Source: Chloroflexota bacterium
GTDB lineage: Bacteria; Chloroflexota; Anaerolineae; Aggregatilineales; Aggregatilineaceae
Reading direction: 5' to 3'
DNA length: 36,726 nt
NCBI GenBank assembly: GCA_010092855.1
Contig: JAADYV010000451.1
Location: 1 to 36,726, forward strand
The notes under the pieces were generated by a model, which was given only the letters and a program-made list of their open reading frames with translations, did no database searches and was not told the DNA's origin. Of this stretch, positions 1-10,900 are shown piece after piece. The number at the start of each line of letters is the position of its first letter. The stretch's first letter is position 1. The position numbers and the translations under genes are program-made.

Positions 1-47
1 ACTTCATCTGGCTTTACTCATCTGGGCCAACGGCGTAGATGAAAGCT

Positions 48-82
48 ACGGGGTCTCTGCTGCGCAACGGCAGGGACCCCGT
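48..82 (+). terminator. Strong stem-loop upstream of the permease genes
   Basis: Positions 48-62 pair with 68-82 (15 bp with two G-U pairs, 5-nt loop CGCAA). No T-tract follows, so this is a poor intrinsic terminator. It resembles the intercistronic hairpins that lie between a binding-protein gene and its permease gene, such as malE-malF of E. coli, where they shield the upstream mRNA from decay. The first 47 bases may hold the end of an upstream gene, but the stretch is too short to choose a frame or product. Confidence 0.5.
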
Positions 83-132
83 GTGGTAAGTCTGGCGTGG
101 TTGGCGCTCGATATTGAACGGAGAACATAGCA

Positions 133-3100
133 ATGCAAGCATCAGAAACCACTTCCCGCTTTTCTTTTGGGACCATCATTCAGCTCATACGCAAGGCGAA
201 TGCGGATCGCGTCTACGCCATACTAACCATTCTGCCATCGATTATTCTGTTAGGTATCTTTGTTTATGGGTTCATCGGCCAAACGTTCTACTGGTCGTTA
301 ACTGACTGGCAGGGTTTGTCAGAGGACAAAACGTATATCGGCCTGGAGAACTATGAAAACCTGTTCAGTTCGGCACACCCCGCTGATCAACGGTTTCGAC
401 AGGAGCTGGTTAACACGTTCTTCTTTACCCTGTTCTTCCTGACCGGGTGTTTGACGCTGGGGTTTTTGTTAGCCGTTTTGCTGGACCAAAACGTCAAAGG
501 CGAAGGCATATTCCGCACCGTCTTCTTGTTTCCGATGGCATTGTCATTTGCCGTGACGGGGACCATCTGGCGGTGGCTGTTCAATCCCAATGGCGGGATC
601 AACCAATTGCCAGAAATATTTGGGGGCGATACCTGGACCAACAACTGGCTCAATAATCGAAACAAATATACGTTCAACTGGCATGAAGTCCCGCCCGCGA
701 CGATGTTCTTGATAATCTTTATTTTTCTGTTTGTTTTCTTTCAGAACGTATGGCGCAAAAAATATCTTGCCGCAGTGCTGACCGGGCTGCCGATGGTGTT
801 AATCTTCGCCTGGATGGTGTCCGACTGGGTAGCCTGGGACGACCTGGTTGTTGAACCGCCACCCGTTGAGCCGGGAGTGACAATTGTGCAGGCGGATGGC
901 TCGCTGGACATTTCGGGGAGCGGCGTGACCGATACCTTTTTCATCATGCTTAATAGCCGCCCTTCCGAAGACGTGATCATCGTGTTCAATAATGACAGGA
1001 TCGACACCAGAGTTGAGCCACAACAAGTGATGTTCGAAACGGTCCGTGCGGACTGGAACAAACCTCAACCTGTCACAGTTATGTCTGCGAAAGAATCCCC
1101 ATCCACCGAAACCAGTGATATCGGTTTTGAGGTTATCACCAACGCCGAAGAATACAGTGGCTTGCGGGTGCCACCGCTAAAGGTCAATATCTCTGGCAGC
1201 GATGTTGGATTCTTTGCGCTCGAACTGCCAGAAACAGTCGATGCGGTCGAGGGCGAGACAGTACTCACTTACGACCTGGCATTGGGCGGCCAGCCGTCAG
1301 TAGATGTCACCATTGTTCCCAGTGTGGACGAGGGCTTGAGCGTTGAACCCGCGAGCCTGACGTATACACCGTTTGATTGGGATACCCCCCAACTTCTAAC
1401 CATCACGGTGTTGGACAACAATCGTGTTGAAACGCCTTTCAGCCCGACGCTGTCGTTTGCCGTCGAAACCGCTGATCCGTTTTACGGTGACCAGAGCATT
1501 GACCCGGTGACGTTCAACGTAATGGGCGACGAACCGCTTGCCCTGCTGGTTGATGATCCGGACGACATTGACTCAGTCTCCGAAAACGGAGCAACGACAA
1601 CCCTGGAAGTAGGTTTGAACAAACCGCCTGCCGCCGAAACCACCTTTCAGTTGCAGACGGATGACCAACTGGTCTTCGTGCGGGACGTTGACCCGCTAAA
1701 CGGCGCTGAAGTCGTGGGCGATCCGAACCAGCTTACGCTCACATTCACACCAGAAAACTGGGATGTGTTCCAGACCGTTGCTGTCACGGCAGTGGATGAC
1801 ATGACGCCAGAGGATGGGGAACACACCGGGCAGATAAGCTATGCGAGTCTCGGTGATGAACCCATCCCGCGCACTGACTTGGTTCGCGTCACTATCGAGG
1901 ACAACGACCAGGCCGGTGTTCGCATCTCCACCACCGAGATCGACATCAGCGAACGGCGGGGCACAGACTACACGTTGGTTCTGGCCCAACAACCGGCAGC
2001 GCATGTGGTCGTGACCCTCGCGTTTGACGCTGCTGAAATCTCGGTTGAGCCGCGTGTGCTCTGGTTTTCGCCAGACAACTGGGCGGAACCGCAGACCGTC
2101 GAAATCACGCCTGTCGATGATGACGTGATTGACGGTGACTACGTGGGCAGCATTTCGCACAGCGTTCAAGGGGTGGAATTCGGCGAAGTTGCGGCCACCA
2201 TCGAAGTGCCCTTCATTCGCCAAATCGTGCGCGCGGTCACGTTTGTCCCGGAACCAGAATATTCCGCTGTTATGGTGGATGATGTATTCGTCACAGTCCG
2301 GGACAATGATAATCCGGCTGGAATCGATGTGCTGGTGGCGGATGACCTGCGCGTGTTCGAAGGCGAAACTGGTGCCGCAGAGATCGTACTGGCCAGCGAA
2401 CCACAGGGCACGGTGACGGTCAGCCTGGAACAGAATGAGCAACTGGCGACAGAACCTCCAATCGTCACTTTCACTGCCAGCAATTGGGATGTGCCCCAGA
2501 CTATCGCCCTCATCCCGGTTGATGACGATGTGGAAGAAGGCGACCACACCAGCCCCCTAGCGGCTGCGGTAGCTGACACAGCAGACCCTGCCTACGAAGG
2601 AATCACCTCGGGGGATCCACTGTCGGTGACCATCGCGGACAACGACATCGCTGGTTTCGTGCAGACCCAGACCCGGTTAACGGCCAATGAAGGCGTTGAC
2701 ATCCTTGACATCGAACCTGGGATCTTGTCCACCTACGAATTGGTGCTAACCAGTCCACCTGGCGAAAATGTCCAGATCGCTCTCGCCAGCGCCGACGACC
2801 AGGTCGAAATTAGTCCCCTATTCTTGACGTTTAATGCCAACAACTGGTCTATCCCACAGGTGATCACGGTCGGTGCTGCCGACGATGAACTCATCGAAGA
2901 TCGTGTTCATGCTGGTGTCGTAACACACACGGTCACGACTCGTGATGAACGGTACCAGGCAGTCGCGCCGGAAGACGTGGTCGTTTACATCACCGATAAC
3001 GATTTTGCCGGTCTGGATATCCTTTCTGGCAGTATCAACGATCCCGATACAACTGCTTTGAAGGAAAGCGATGCCGGTGATGAAGGCGACTACCGGGACT

Positions 3101-4014
3101 ACCAGATCAGCCTGACGGCGCAACCGACTGCTGACGTCACCGTTACTTTGAACGCGAATACCGACCAGTTTGGCGTTAGCCCCTTGACCCTCGTCTTCAC
3201 CCCGGATGATTGGGACGACAAGCAAGATATTGTGCTGATGCCTATGGCGGATAACCTGATCGAAAGCGACGAGCCCTACCTTAGCTTAATTACCTACACT
3301 GTCACCAGCGCTGATCCAAACTTCAATGACCTCACGGCTCCCTATACCATCGTGTGGTTGGCCGATGATGATGAGCATGATCTGCACGGTGAGTTCAACT
3401 GGCAGGACGTCCCCTCGCATCTGGTCGCTGTGTTGCTAATAGGCTTCATGGTGTACATCGCTTCTCTGTTGCACAGAGGGAAACGTCGGCCAGCGCTGCT
3501 ATGGGGATTGCCCACCCTGCTGGTACTCATCTGGTATGCATTGGGTGGGGCAGACAACGTGCCCGTACCCGAAACACCGGAATTCCAGGGCTTCAACCTG
3601 GCGCTGACGGGTGTCATCATCGCCGCGACCTGGCAAATGTCCGGTTATACGATGGCGATGTACCTGGCTGGCATTCGCGGGATTCCCGAAGAACTGCGCG
3701 AAGCAGCCCGCGTAGACGGCTGTAACGAATGGCAAGTCTACATGCGCATCGTGTTGCCCATGCTGCGTCCAATTACGTTGAGTGCCGCAATTGTGCTGGG
3801 GCACATTTCGCTGAAGATCTTTGACCTGATTTTTGCGATGGCGGGCTACGATCACCTGCCGACCAGCGTGCCCGGTATCCACATTTACGTCAAAGCCTTC
3901 CGGACCAACAATTGGGCTGTTGGTGGCGCGATGGCAATCGTTCTGCTGGTTTTGGTTGCGTCGGTGATCATCCCCTATCTGATCACATCACTCCGCTCCG
4001 AGCACGAACTGTAG
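133..4014 (+). CDS. MalF-like CUT1 sugar ABC permease with large Calx-beta-like repeat insertion
   Basis: Inner-membrane permease subunit of a carbohydrate ABC importer, 1293 aa; MalF-like CUT1 permeases are usually about 300 aa. Core helices lie near residues 27-50, 94-117 and 126-150, and the core resumes at about 1155. The EAA loop that contacts the ATPase is clear ([18 protein letters not shown]). Between core TM3 and TM4, in an extracytoplasmic loop, sit a two-helix hairpin (about 188-236), seven beta-rich repeats (about 240-1085) and a second hairpin (about 1093-1140). The even number of added helices keeps the core topology intact and puts the repeats outside the cell. The ATG has GGAG about 9 nt upstream. 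The partner permease starts 10 nt downstream. The binding protein is presumably upstream, outside the window. The substrate is unknown. The permease call is firm; the function of the insert is not known. Confidence 0.93.
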   Translation: MQASETTSRFSFGTIIQLIRKANADRVYAILTILPSIILLGIFVYGFIGQTFYWSLTDWQGLSEDKTYIGLENYENLFSSAHPADQRFRQELVNTFFFTLFFLTGCLTLGFLLAVLLDQNVKGEGIFRTVFLFPMALSFAVTGTIWRWLFNPNGGINQLPEIFGGDTWTNNWLNNRNKYTFNWHEVPPATMFLIIFIFLFVFFQNVWRKKYLAAVLTGLPMVLIFAWMVSDWVAWDDLVVEPPPVEPGVTIVQADGSLDISGSGVTDTFFIMLNSRPSEDVIIVFNNDRIDTRVEPQQVMFETVRADWNKPQPVTVMSAKESPSTETSDIGFEVITNAEEYSGLRVPPLKVNISGSDVGFFALELPETVDAVEGETVLTYDLALGGQPSVDVTIVPSVDEGLSVEPASLTYTPFDWDTPQLLTITVLDNNRVETPFSPTLSFAVETADPFYGDQSIDPVTFNVMGDEPLALLVDDPDDIDSVSENGATTTLEVGLNKPPAAETTFQLQTDDQLVFVRDVDPLNGAEVVGDPNQLTLTFTPENWDVFQTVAVTAVDDMTPEDGEHTGQISYASLGDEPIPRTDLVRVTIEDNDQAGVRISTTEIDISERRGTDYTLVLAQQPAAHVVVTLAFDAAEISVEPRVLWFSPDNWAEPQTVEITPVDDDVIDGDYVGSISHSVQGVEFGEVAATIEVPFIRQIVRAVTFVPEPEYSAVMVDDVFVTVRDNDNPAGIDVLVADDLRVFEGETGAAEIVLASEPQGTVTVSLEQNEQLATEPPIVTFTASNWDVPQTIALIPVDDDVEEGDHTSPLAAAVADTADPAYEGITSGDPLSVTIADNDIAGFVQTQTRLTANEGVDILDIEPGILSTYELVLTSPPGENVQIALASADDQVEISPLFLTFNANNWSIPQVITVGAADDELIEDRVHAGVVTHTVTTRDERYQAVAPEDVVVYITDNDFAGLDILSGSINDPDTTALKESDAGDEGDYRDYQISLTAQPTADVTVTLNANTDQFGVSPLTLVFTPDDWDDKQDIVLMPMADNLIESDEPYLSLITYTVTSADPNFNDLTAPYTIVWLADDDEHDLHGEFNWQDVPSHLVAVLLIGFMVYIASLLHRGKRRPALLWGLPTLLVLIWYALGGADNVPVPETPEFQGFNLALTGVIIAATWQMSGYTMAMYLAGIRGIPEELREAARVDGCNEWQVYMRIVLPMLRPITLSAAIVLGHISLKIFDLIFAMAGYDHLPTSVPGIHIYVKAFRTNNWAVGGAMAIVLLVLVASVIIPYLITSLRSEHEL
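673..837 (+). repeat. First copy of duplicated two-TM hairpin (in-frame, inside permease)
   Basis: Residues 181-235 begin FNWHEVP and form two helices with a short basic turn (WRKKY), then [10 protein letters not shown]. They align without gaps to residues 1088-1142. The DNA of the two copies shares ttcaactggca at the start but has otherwise diverged. Confidence 0.75.
850..3384 (+). repeat. Seven tandem Calx-beta-like repeats (protein-level)
   Basis: The period is about 115-125 residues. Each unit has a core like [12 protein letters not shown] followed by a VDDD-type segment. Four units end in a VTIxDNDxAG-like motif; the first two and the last are degenerate there. Cores are recognisable at [74 protein letters not shown] and [12 protein letters not shown]. 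The Asp-rich turns suggest Ca2+ binding, as in Calx-beta domains. The DNA has diverged, so this is an old protein repeat and not a recent DNA tandem array. Confidence 0.85.
3394..3558 (+). repeat. Second copy of duplicated two-TM hairpin
   Basis: Residues 1088-1142 begin FNWQDVP and have two hydrophobic helices split by LHRGKRRP, then [10 protein letters not shown]. This mirrors FNWHEVP...WRKKY...[10 protein letters not shown] at residues 181-235. The two copies bracket the Calx-beta-like block exactly. Confidence 0.75.
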
Positions 4015-4024
4015 AGGTGTCGAA

Positions 4025-5107
4025 ATGAATTTAATCATTGCCTGGATCATCTTTGGGACACTCGTCGGCAGCGTGGGCACCTACCTACTGTACGACGAAC
4101 GCAAACGCAATGCAGAACAGGGCGCGCTGCTGGGAGCAGCAGTCGGCGCTGTTGGCAACCTGGTGTTGCTAGTACCGTTGTGGGTTTATACCTTCATGCG
4201 CGGAGAAGGCGAAGGTGATCAACCCGTCATCGGTCGCGATCCAATCCAACCCCGCCATTTCATCCGCGTCGCGCTGTATGCATTTCTCATTCTCATGATG
4301 ATCGTCTATTTGCTGCCGGTCTACACCGTGCTGATGACCAGCCTCAAGCCCCGTGCCGAAGCCGATGATCTCGACACCGTGTGGAACCTGCCGAGTGAAA
4401 TCGAGTGGGATGACCTCGAAATAGGCAGTTTTTCGATCCGGATGCCAGTTGGGTATGCGACGGCGCTGGAAGAGTTTGGCCCCCAGCTAAAAAACAGCCT
4501 GCTCCTCACGGTGACGGCGACTATCCTGTCGGCATTGATGGGATCACTCAATGGCTATGTGCTGGCCAAGTGGAAAATCCCTGGAGCCAACGTGCTCTTC
4601 CCGCTGATGTTGTTTGGGATGTTCATCCCATACCAGAGCATTCTGATCCCGCTGTTCCAGTTTCTCAATGACGTAAACCTGGGTGGGACCCTATACGGGT
4701 TGATCATGGCACATGTAGTGTATGGCTTGCCGATCACGACGCTTATCTTCCGCAACTACTACGCGGAAGTGCCGACCGAGATGCTCGAAGCCGGTGCGAT
4801 TGATGGGGCCGGGTTTTTTGGAATCTACCGGCGGATCGTTTTCCCGCTGTCGCTGCCGGGCTTTGTGGTCGTCATCATCTGGCAGTTCACGCAAATCTGG
4901 AACGAGTTTCTGTTTGCCGTTACGATCTCCAACGAAGACTCCAAGCCAATCACCGTTGGCTTGGCGGAACTGTCTGGCGGTGAGGCGGTGAACTGGACGC
5001 TGCCGATGGCGGGCGCCATCCTGGCTGCGCTGCCGACGCTGCTGGTCTATATCGTTTTGGGCCGCTACTTTATCCGGGGGTTGCTGGCCGGTTCGGTCAA
5101 GGGCTAA
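4025..5107 (+). CDS. MalG-like CUT1 sugar ABC permease with N-terminal hairpin extension
   Basis: Second inner-membrane permease of the same importer, 360 aa. The EAA loop is [20 protein letters not shown]. The canonical six-helix MalG core begins at about residue 82 ([27 protein letters not shown]). Ahead of it is an extra module of about 75 residues with two helices (about 3-20 and 35-58) and a charged turn [11 protein letters not shown], which is not part of the usual MalG. The gene lies 10 nt after the MalF-like gene and is surely co-transcribed. No ATPase gene follows, so the importer probably uses a shared MsmX-type ATPase encoded elsewhere. The ATG follows gaggtgtcga, which contains GAGGTG. 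The permease call is firm; the substrate is unknown. Confidence 0.93.
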   Translation: MNLIIAWIIFGTLVGSVGTYLLYDERKRNAEQGALLGAAVGAVGNLVLLVPLWVYTFMRGEGEGDQPVIGRDPIQPRHFIRVALYAFLILMMIVYLLPVYTVLMTSLKPRAEADDLDTVWNLPSEIEWDDLEIGSFSIRMPVGYATALEEFGPQLKNSLLLTVTATILSALMGSLNGYVLAKWKIPGANVLFPLMLFGMFIPYQSILIPLFQFLNDVNLGGTLYGLIMAHVVYGLPITTLIFRNYYAEVPTEMLEAGAIDGAGFFGIYRRIVFPLSLPGFVVVIIWQFTQIWNEFLFAVTISNEDSKPITVGLAELSGGEAVNWTLPMAGAILAALPTLLVYIVLGRYFIRGLLAGSVKG

Positions 5108-5145
5108 GCTGGGCTACCAACCGCACAAACCGCACGTACATCAAA

Positions 5146-5187
5146 ACGCCGCGACCACCGCTGAATGGTGGATCGCGGCGCTGTTTT
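5146..5187 (+). terminator. Bidirectional intrinsic terminator between convergent genes
   Basis: CGCCGCGACCACC (5147-5159) pairs with GGTGGATCGCGGCG (5167-5180) with a single bulge. It is flanked by AAAA on the left and TTTT on the right, so it can stop transcripts from the permease operon (+) and from topA (-), whose ends converge here. Confidence 0.8.
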
Positions 5188-5227
5188 GCAGGGGCAGCCA
5201 AGTGTGCTTTCAGAACTCGCTAAGCAG

Positions 5228-7783
5228 CTAATTTTTCTTTTTGCGGGATTTGCGTTTCTTGGCGGGTTTCTTGGCTTTTTCCGCCAACAGCCCCAGCGCC
5301 TGCTCCAGCGTGAACTCGTCCAGATCGGTACCTTTGGGAACGGAAGCGTTGACCTTGGAATGTTTGACATAGGGTCCGTAAGGCCCGTTGTAGATGGCGA
5401 CGAGACCTCCGTCGGGGTGTTCACCCAATTCACGCACGATCTCCGAGCCGCGACGACGGGTCTTTTCCTGCGCCAGCAAATCTAGCGCACGGTCCAGGCC
5501 CACGCTGAGCACATCGTCATCTTTGGTCAGCGAGCGGTAATCGCCGTCATGCCGGACGAACGGACCAAAACGCCCCACACCGGCTTCGATGTCCTTGCCT
5601 GTTTCTGGGTGTTGGCCCAACAGGCGCGGCAGTGCCAACAGCGCGATCGCGTCGTCCAGCGTGATACTCTCCGGCGTCATGTTTTTGAGCAAGGATGCGC
5701 GCTGCGGCTTCTGACCATTGTCCCCGTTTTCGCCCAGCTGCACATACGGGCCATAGCGACCGGTCAGCACAAAGACCGGTTCGCCGGTTTCCGGATGATA
5801 ACCAAGCGGGGTTGGCCCTTGTTCCTTCTGACGTAGGAGGCGTTCAGCTTCTTCAATGACCAGGTCGGCAGGCGGCAGCGAATCTGGCAGCGACACACGG
5901 ATGGTCTCGCCGTTACTGTCCTGCTCGAGATAAGGACCATAGCGCCCTACACGCACTCGCGCCTGCAGGTCGTCCAGTTCCAGGGCGTGGATTGTGCGCG
6001 GGTCAATTTCCTGTTCTTTGCTCTTGACCTGTTGGTCCAGCCCCTGGTCACCGAGATAAAACGTCTGCAGGTAGGGCAACCCATCCGCATTTCCCTCGGC
6101 AATATCGTCCAGTACCTGCTCCATTTGCGCGGTGAAGCGGGTATCGACCAAATCCGGGAAATGCCGTTCCATCAGGTGATTGACGGCAAACGCGGTGAAG
6201 GTCGGCACCAACTGCTTGTTGGCTTTGACGACATAGCCTCGATCTTGAATGGTGCTGATGATGGTGGCGTAAGTGCTGGGGCGACCAATCCCTTCGCTCT
6301 CCAACGCTTTGACCAGCGTTGCCTCGGTGTAACGGGCCGGGGGTTTGGTGTCGTGCTTGACTGGTTCTAACTCGCGGCAGTCCACTACCTCGCCCACTGC
6401 GAGCGGTGGCAGAATCGTCTCCTGATCGTCGAGCGCGGCGGCTGGATCATCTGCGCCTTCGACATATGCCCGAAAGAAACCAGGGAAGATCACGCGCTTG
6501 CCGGATGCGCGGAACTCGGCATCTTCGACCTCGATAATCACTGTGCTCAGCCGCAGTAAAGCATCGGCCATTTGGGTCGCCATCGTGCGCTTCCAAATCA
6601 GGTCATAAAGCTGGTATTCGCGTCCTTCCAGGCCCAATTCGTCGGCGGTGGGCATTTCCTGGCCCGCGGGACGGATCGCTTCGTGGGCTTCCTGGGCCCC
6701 TTTAGACTTGGTTTGGTACTGGCGCGGCGCGGGGCTCAGGTAGTCCTGACCGTATTTGTCCGTAACCCGCTGGCGAATAGTCTCTAGCGCTTGCTGTGCC
6801 AGGTGTACCGAATCGGTACGCATGTAGGTAATCAGACCCTGCTCGTACAGGCGCTGGGCAACCTGCATCGTCTGGCGGGATGACATCCCCAGCTTGCGGT
6901 TGGCTTCCTGTTGTAAGGTCGAGGTAGTGAAAGGCGGCGCGGGCGACCGGGTCTGATCGCGTTCGTTGACATCCTTAACGCGCCATTCGCCGTCTTCCAG
7001 GCGTTCGACCAGCGCGTGGGCTTCCGCTTCGGTGAGCAGGACAACCGTTTTGCCTTCGGGAATGCGCCCGGTGGTTTCGTCGAAGTCCTTGCCGGTGGCC
7101 AGCCGCACGCCACCGAGTGTGATCAACTGCGCGGTGAACAATTCGTCATGCGCTTCGAGCGTGGCCTTGAGGTCCCAGTACGAGCCTGATCGGAAGCGGC
7201 GGCGTTCCTGTTCGCGCAGCACCAGTAGCCGCACTGCCGCCGACTGCACGCGCCCGGCAGACAACCCTGGCGAAACCTTCTTCCACAACAGCGGCGAGAC
7301 CGTGTAGCCGACCAAGCGGTCAAGGACGCGGCGCGTTTCCTGCGCTTCGACCAACCGGTCATTGATGGCACGGCAGTTTTCCAGTGCTTCCTGGATCGCG
7401 TCTTCGGTGATCTCGTGGAACACCATACGGCGCACAGGCACCTTCGGTTTGAGCACCTGTGTCAAATGCCAGGCGATGCTTTCACCTTCGCGGTCCTCGT
7501 CAGTGGCCAGCAATAGTTCATCAGCCTCTTTGAGCGCCGCTGTCAGCTCTTTGACGACCTTCTTCTTTTCTTTGGGGATGACGTACAGTGGTTCGAAATC
7601 GGCGTCGACATTCACGCCCAGGCGCGACCACTCTTCCGCCTTGACTCTGGCCGGAATCTCGCTGGCCGAGGCTGGCAGGTCGCGGATGTGGCCCATGCTG
7701 GCTTCAACCTGGTATTCGCTGGGCAAAAACCGTCCAATTGTGCGTGCTTTCGTCGGAGATTCAACAATAACCAGTTTCGTCAC
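5228..7783 (-). CDS. topA: DNA topoisomerase I (type IA)
   Basis: Relaxes negatively supercoiled DNA by transient single-strand cleavage. The N-terminal TOPRIM domain has [11 protein letters not shown] and the acidic triad region ATDEDREGE. The active-site Tyr is in [11 protein letters not shown] (Y323 counted from the track start). The C-terminus has no CxxC zinc fingers. It carries four glycine-aromatic repeats ([37 protein letters not shown]) and ends in a Lys-rich tail (KKRKSRKKK), probably for DNA binding. The track starts at GTG 7792, but AGGTGGG (7788-7794) is correctly spaced only for the GTG at 7783, giving [10 protein letters not shown] prefer that start. Length (851 aa) is normal for the family. 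Monocistronic, with a likely promoter just upstream. Confidence 0.97.
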   Translation of the reverse strand: MTKLVIVESPTKARTIGRFLPSEYQVEASMGHIRDLPASASEIPARVKAEEWSRLGVNVDADFEPLYVIPKEKKKVVKELTAALKEADELLLATDEDREGESIAWHLTQVLKPKVPVRRMVFHEITEDAIQEALENCRAINDRLVEAQETRRVLDRLVGYTVSPLLWKKVSPGLSAGRVQSAAVRLLVLREQERRRFRSGSYWDLKATLEAHDELFTAQLITLGGVRLATGKDFDETTGRIPEGKTVVLLTEAEAHALVERLEDGEWRVKDVNERDQTRSPAPPFTTSTLQQEANRKLGMSSRQTMQVAQRLYEQGLITYMRTDSVHLAQQALETIRQRVTDKYGQDYLSPAPRQYQTKSKGAQEAHEAIRPAGQEMPTADELGLEGREYQLYDLIWKRTMATQMADALLRLSTVIIEVEDAEFRASGKRVIFPGFFRAYVEGADDPAAALDDQETILPPLAVGEVVDCRELEPVKHDTKPPARYTEATLVKALESEGIGRPSTYATIISTIQDRGYVVKANKQLVPTFTAFAVNHLMERHFPDLVDTRFTAQMEQVLDDIAEGNADGLPYLQTFYLGDQGLDQQVKSKEQEIDPRTIHALELDDLQARVRVGRYGPYLEQDSNGETIRVSLPDSLPPADLVIEEAERLLRQKEQGPTPLGYHPETGEPVFVLTGRYGPYVQLGENGDNGQKPQRASLLKNMTPESITLDDAIALLALPRLLGQHPETGKDIEAGVGRFGPFVRHDGDYRSLTKDDDVLSVGLDRALDLLAQEKTRRRGSEIVRELGEHPDGGLVAIYNGPYGPYVKHSKVNASVPKGTDLDEFTLEQALGLLAEKAKKPAKKRKSRKKKN

Positions 7784-7826
7784 AAATCCCACCTATCAAA
7801 TCTACATCCGTGCGGAAACCTTGCGA

Positions 7827-7855
7827 AGGGTACCACTATGCCACCCACCTGACAA
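7827..7855 (-). promoter_or_regulatory. Candidate sigma-70 promoter for topA
   Basis: Reading the minus strand: TTGTCA (7850-7855), a 17-nt spacer, then TACCCT (7827-7832). The last bases of the spacer are TGG, giving an extended -10 (TGn). The -35 is one base from consensus; the -10 is weak. Confidence 0.4.
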
Positions 7856-7876
7856 GTGCGTTTTGCACCAAGACAA

Positions 7877-7905
7877 GGACTCCTGTAGCTGATTGCCAGG
7901 AGTCC
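7877..7905 (-). terminator. Hairpin downstream of the mannosidase operon
   Basis: A perfect 9-bp stem (GGACTCCTG / CAGGAGTCC) with an 11-nt loop, 34 nt past the mannosidase stop. On the minus strand it is followed by TTGTCTT, a weak U-tract. It is a likely but imperfect intrinsic terminator. Confidence 0.5.
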
Positions 7906-7938
7906 AAGTTCCTGAGTCTATAACACAGGCTACGCAAT

Positions 7939-10900
7939 TTAGCCAAGTTCTTGTTCCCGAATATCAGCTAACTTGACGCGAAACGTTCGTATCTGGTATG
8001 GGGTCAGGTTAAACCGCAAGGTATCGCGCATCACGTCCACTGGTCCAAGCGGTTCTTCCAACAGATTGATTTCTTCAGCAGACGTAATACTAGTAGCGAA
8101 CACCAGCGAGGCCGCCGCTCGCCCGCCATGCGCCTCATACACGCGCACAATCAGTGCCTCGTCGTCTTCCGCCTTCTTAAGGGTATCGACCAGAACACCG
8201 GGTGTGGGGCAGCTCACCAGCCCGAACGCCACCGGCAGCCACGTCCCGCCGCCCTGCAGCGGCTGCACCAGCAGCGGATGGTTCAAACGGCGCGCTTGCG
8301 CTACAACGCCAGTGCGCCAGTCACCGCCGTGCGGATACAGGCTGTAGGTAAAGGCGTGATGCCCCTCGTCCGCCTGAGGATCGGGATACACCGGCGCGCG
8401 CAACAGGCTGAGGGTCAGTACATTGTCGCGCGCGCTGTAGCCATACTTGCAGTCGTTGAGCAGCGCGACCCCGTATCCATGCTCGGACATATCGGCCCAG
8501 TTCTGCGCCGGGACTTCGTGGCGTGCCACGTCCCAGGAGGTGTTTTGGTGGGTGGGCCGGTCCACCATGCCGAACTGCACTTCATAGGCGGCCTGCATCG
8601 CGTGGATCGCCAGCGGGAAATGCGCCCGCAGCAGGATGTGCTGCTCGTGCCAGTCTACGTCTGTCTCGAACTGCAACGTGCGCTCGCCTGCCAACAAACT
8701 GATGCGCTGCGTGATGCGCGAGCGATTGAAGGTGTAGGTCACTTCGAGCGTGGCACGCAGCGGCCCGGACTCGACCAGTCGCACCGCTTCCGGTTCCAGC
8801 CGCCAGCCCTGGTCCTGCACATACACCTCGACTTCCCATGCATCCCAATGGTGGGGTCGGTCGACATAAGCCCACAACTGGTTGCCAATTTCGCCAGGAG
8901 CAAAAACGTCGCGGAAGTGCTCCAAATCGTACAGCCGGACCAGTTGGCCGCGTTCGTCGAATTCGGCGCGCAGCAGGCCGTTTTCGAGGCGCGTAGGGGT
9001 GGCGGTGATAGGAAACGCGATGGGCGGGAGATGCGGAGGAGCCACCGGCTGTTCCGCCGGGCGCACAGCATAAGCTACGTAGCCATACGCGGGGACGTGG
9101 TCCGGCAGCAGCAGCGCGCGCCGCGCATACTCATCCACCCACTGGAAAGGCTGCGGGTTGCCGGCCGGGCCAATGATCTCGACAGCGCCGTCACCATCCA
9201 ACGACACTTCGACCGGGCCGCCCAGTGCGGTGCCCAGCGTGTTGAACACGGCAAAGCCCTGCATATCGGCGTCCCACCGGATGTGTTCTGCGATGGCGAC
9301 GAGCGCGTCGTCCAGCGCCGCCGAAGCCAGTCGCAACGCCTGCGCATAGTCCCGTTCCGCATCTTCGTACACCTGGCCGATGCTGCTGCCGGGTAAAATG
9401 TCGTGGAACTGGTTGAGCAGCACGATCTGCCAGGCGGTGTTCAGTTCGGTCTGAGGATAATCCCGACCCAGCAGCAAGGCAATAGACGCCAGAGCCTCTG
9501 CGCTGTGCAGCAGGGCTTCGCTCTTGCGGTTGTGGCGCTTGGTGCGGGCCTGGCTGGTATAGGTGCCGCGATGCATTTCGAAGTATAGCTCGCCGACCCA
9601 GCGCGGTAGATCGTCGGGGATGGTGTTTTCCATCGCGTGGAAGAATGCTTCTGCGGTGCTGTGCTTGATCTGTGGCAGTCCGGGCAGATCGTGTTGGCGC
9701 GCGCCGCGTTCGAGCATATCGCGGTTGGGGCCGCCCCCGCCATCGCCCAACCCGTAGGCCGTCGCCAGGTGGTGATTGGCGTCTTTCTGGCGATAGGTGT
9801 TCCAGCTACCGATCATCTCTTCTGGCAGCAGATTGGCGTGATAGGCGGTGCGCCCCGGCAGCCGGGATAGCATATCTGGCGTGGTGGCTAGGTGGGTTAG
9901 TACGCGCGTGCCGTCCAACCCTTCCCACCAGAAGGTGTCGTAAGGGTGGCGGTTGTACTGGTTCCAACTGAGCTTGGAAGTGAAGAAGTAGCGAATGCCA
10001 GCGAGCGCCATGATCTGCGGCAGCGCGCCACAATAGCCAAATACGTCCGGCAGCCACAACACTTCGGGCCGTACGCCGAGTTCACGCTGGAAGTAGCGCA
10101 TACCATACAGGAACTGCCGCACCAGCGCTTCACCACTGGGCAGGTTAGTGTCCGGTTCGACCCACGTCGCACCGGTTGCATTCCAACGCCCTTCCGCGAT
10201 CTGGGCCTTGATGCGATCAAATAGCTCCGGTGCATCTTCGGCCACCATCTGGTACAGGTGGGGCTGACTCTGGGTGAAGGTGAACTCCGGGTACTGGTCC
10301 ATCAGCGCCAGCGCGGTCGCAAAGGTGCGGATCGCCTTACCGCGCGTGATGTGCAGCGGCCATAGCCATGCCACGTCGATGTGGGCGTGTCCCAGCGCGT
10401 GGATCACGGGGCGGGGGGCGACACCCCCCGACAGCGCGGGTTTGTCGAATACCCGCTCGCGCAGCACGGCCCGCGCCTCGACCACGCTCGCGCGGAAGGC
10501 GTCGTCCGGTGGGTTCAGCCAGTTGACCGCGCCGAAAGCGGCATCCAACGCCCGCACATACGCGCCGCGCTCTGGAGCCGAATCCGGCAGTTCGGCGATA
10601 GTATCCAACAGCACCGCCGCATCCCAGTACAGCGCTTCCACGTCCCGGTCGATCCAGACCAGTTCGGCGAATTTGAAATACACGCGGTGCTCACCGGGAT
10701 GAACCAGGCCCGCTGAAACGTCCAGCGTGACGGTCAGCGTTTGTCCCGCTGGTGCATCTTCCGCCAGCAGTATCTCGTGATGGATCAGGTTAAGCGCCTG
10801 GGGTGGGGATTCCAGCCCGATCACCGCCACCAGCGCTTCAGGTGGGCTGAAGATACGCGCGTCGGGTTCCTCTGGCAGCGCCCCCAGTTCGAGGTGCAGC

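Noticed and set aside
1696-2547. 283-aa ORF on the minus strand
   Set aside because: Antisense to the Calx-beta repeats; its apparent repeats mirror the real repeat in the permease.
133-4014. Permease gene as an assembly chimera
   Set aside because: The frame is open for 1293 codons, topology is kept with an even number of extra helices, and the hairpins on both sides of the insert are related, which argues for natural growth. Long reads would settle it.
8128-9396. 422-aa ORF on the plus strand
   Set aside because: Antisense to the GH38 mannosidase; Arg/His/Gln-rich with no family marks.
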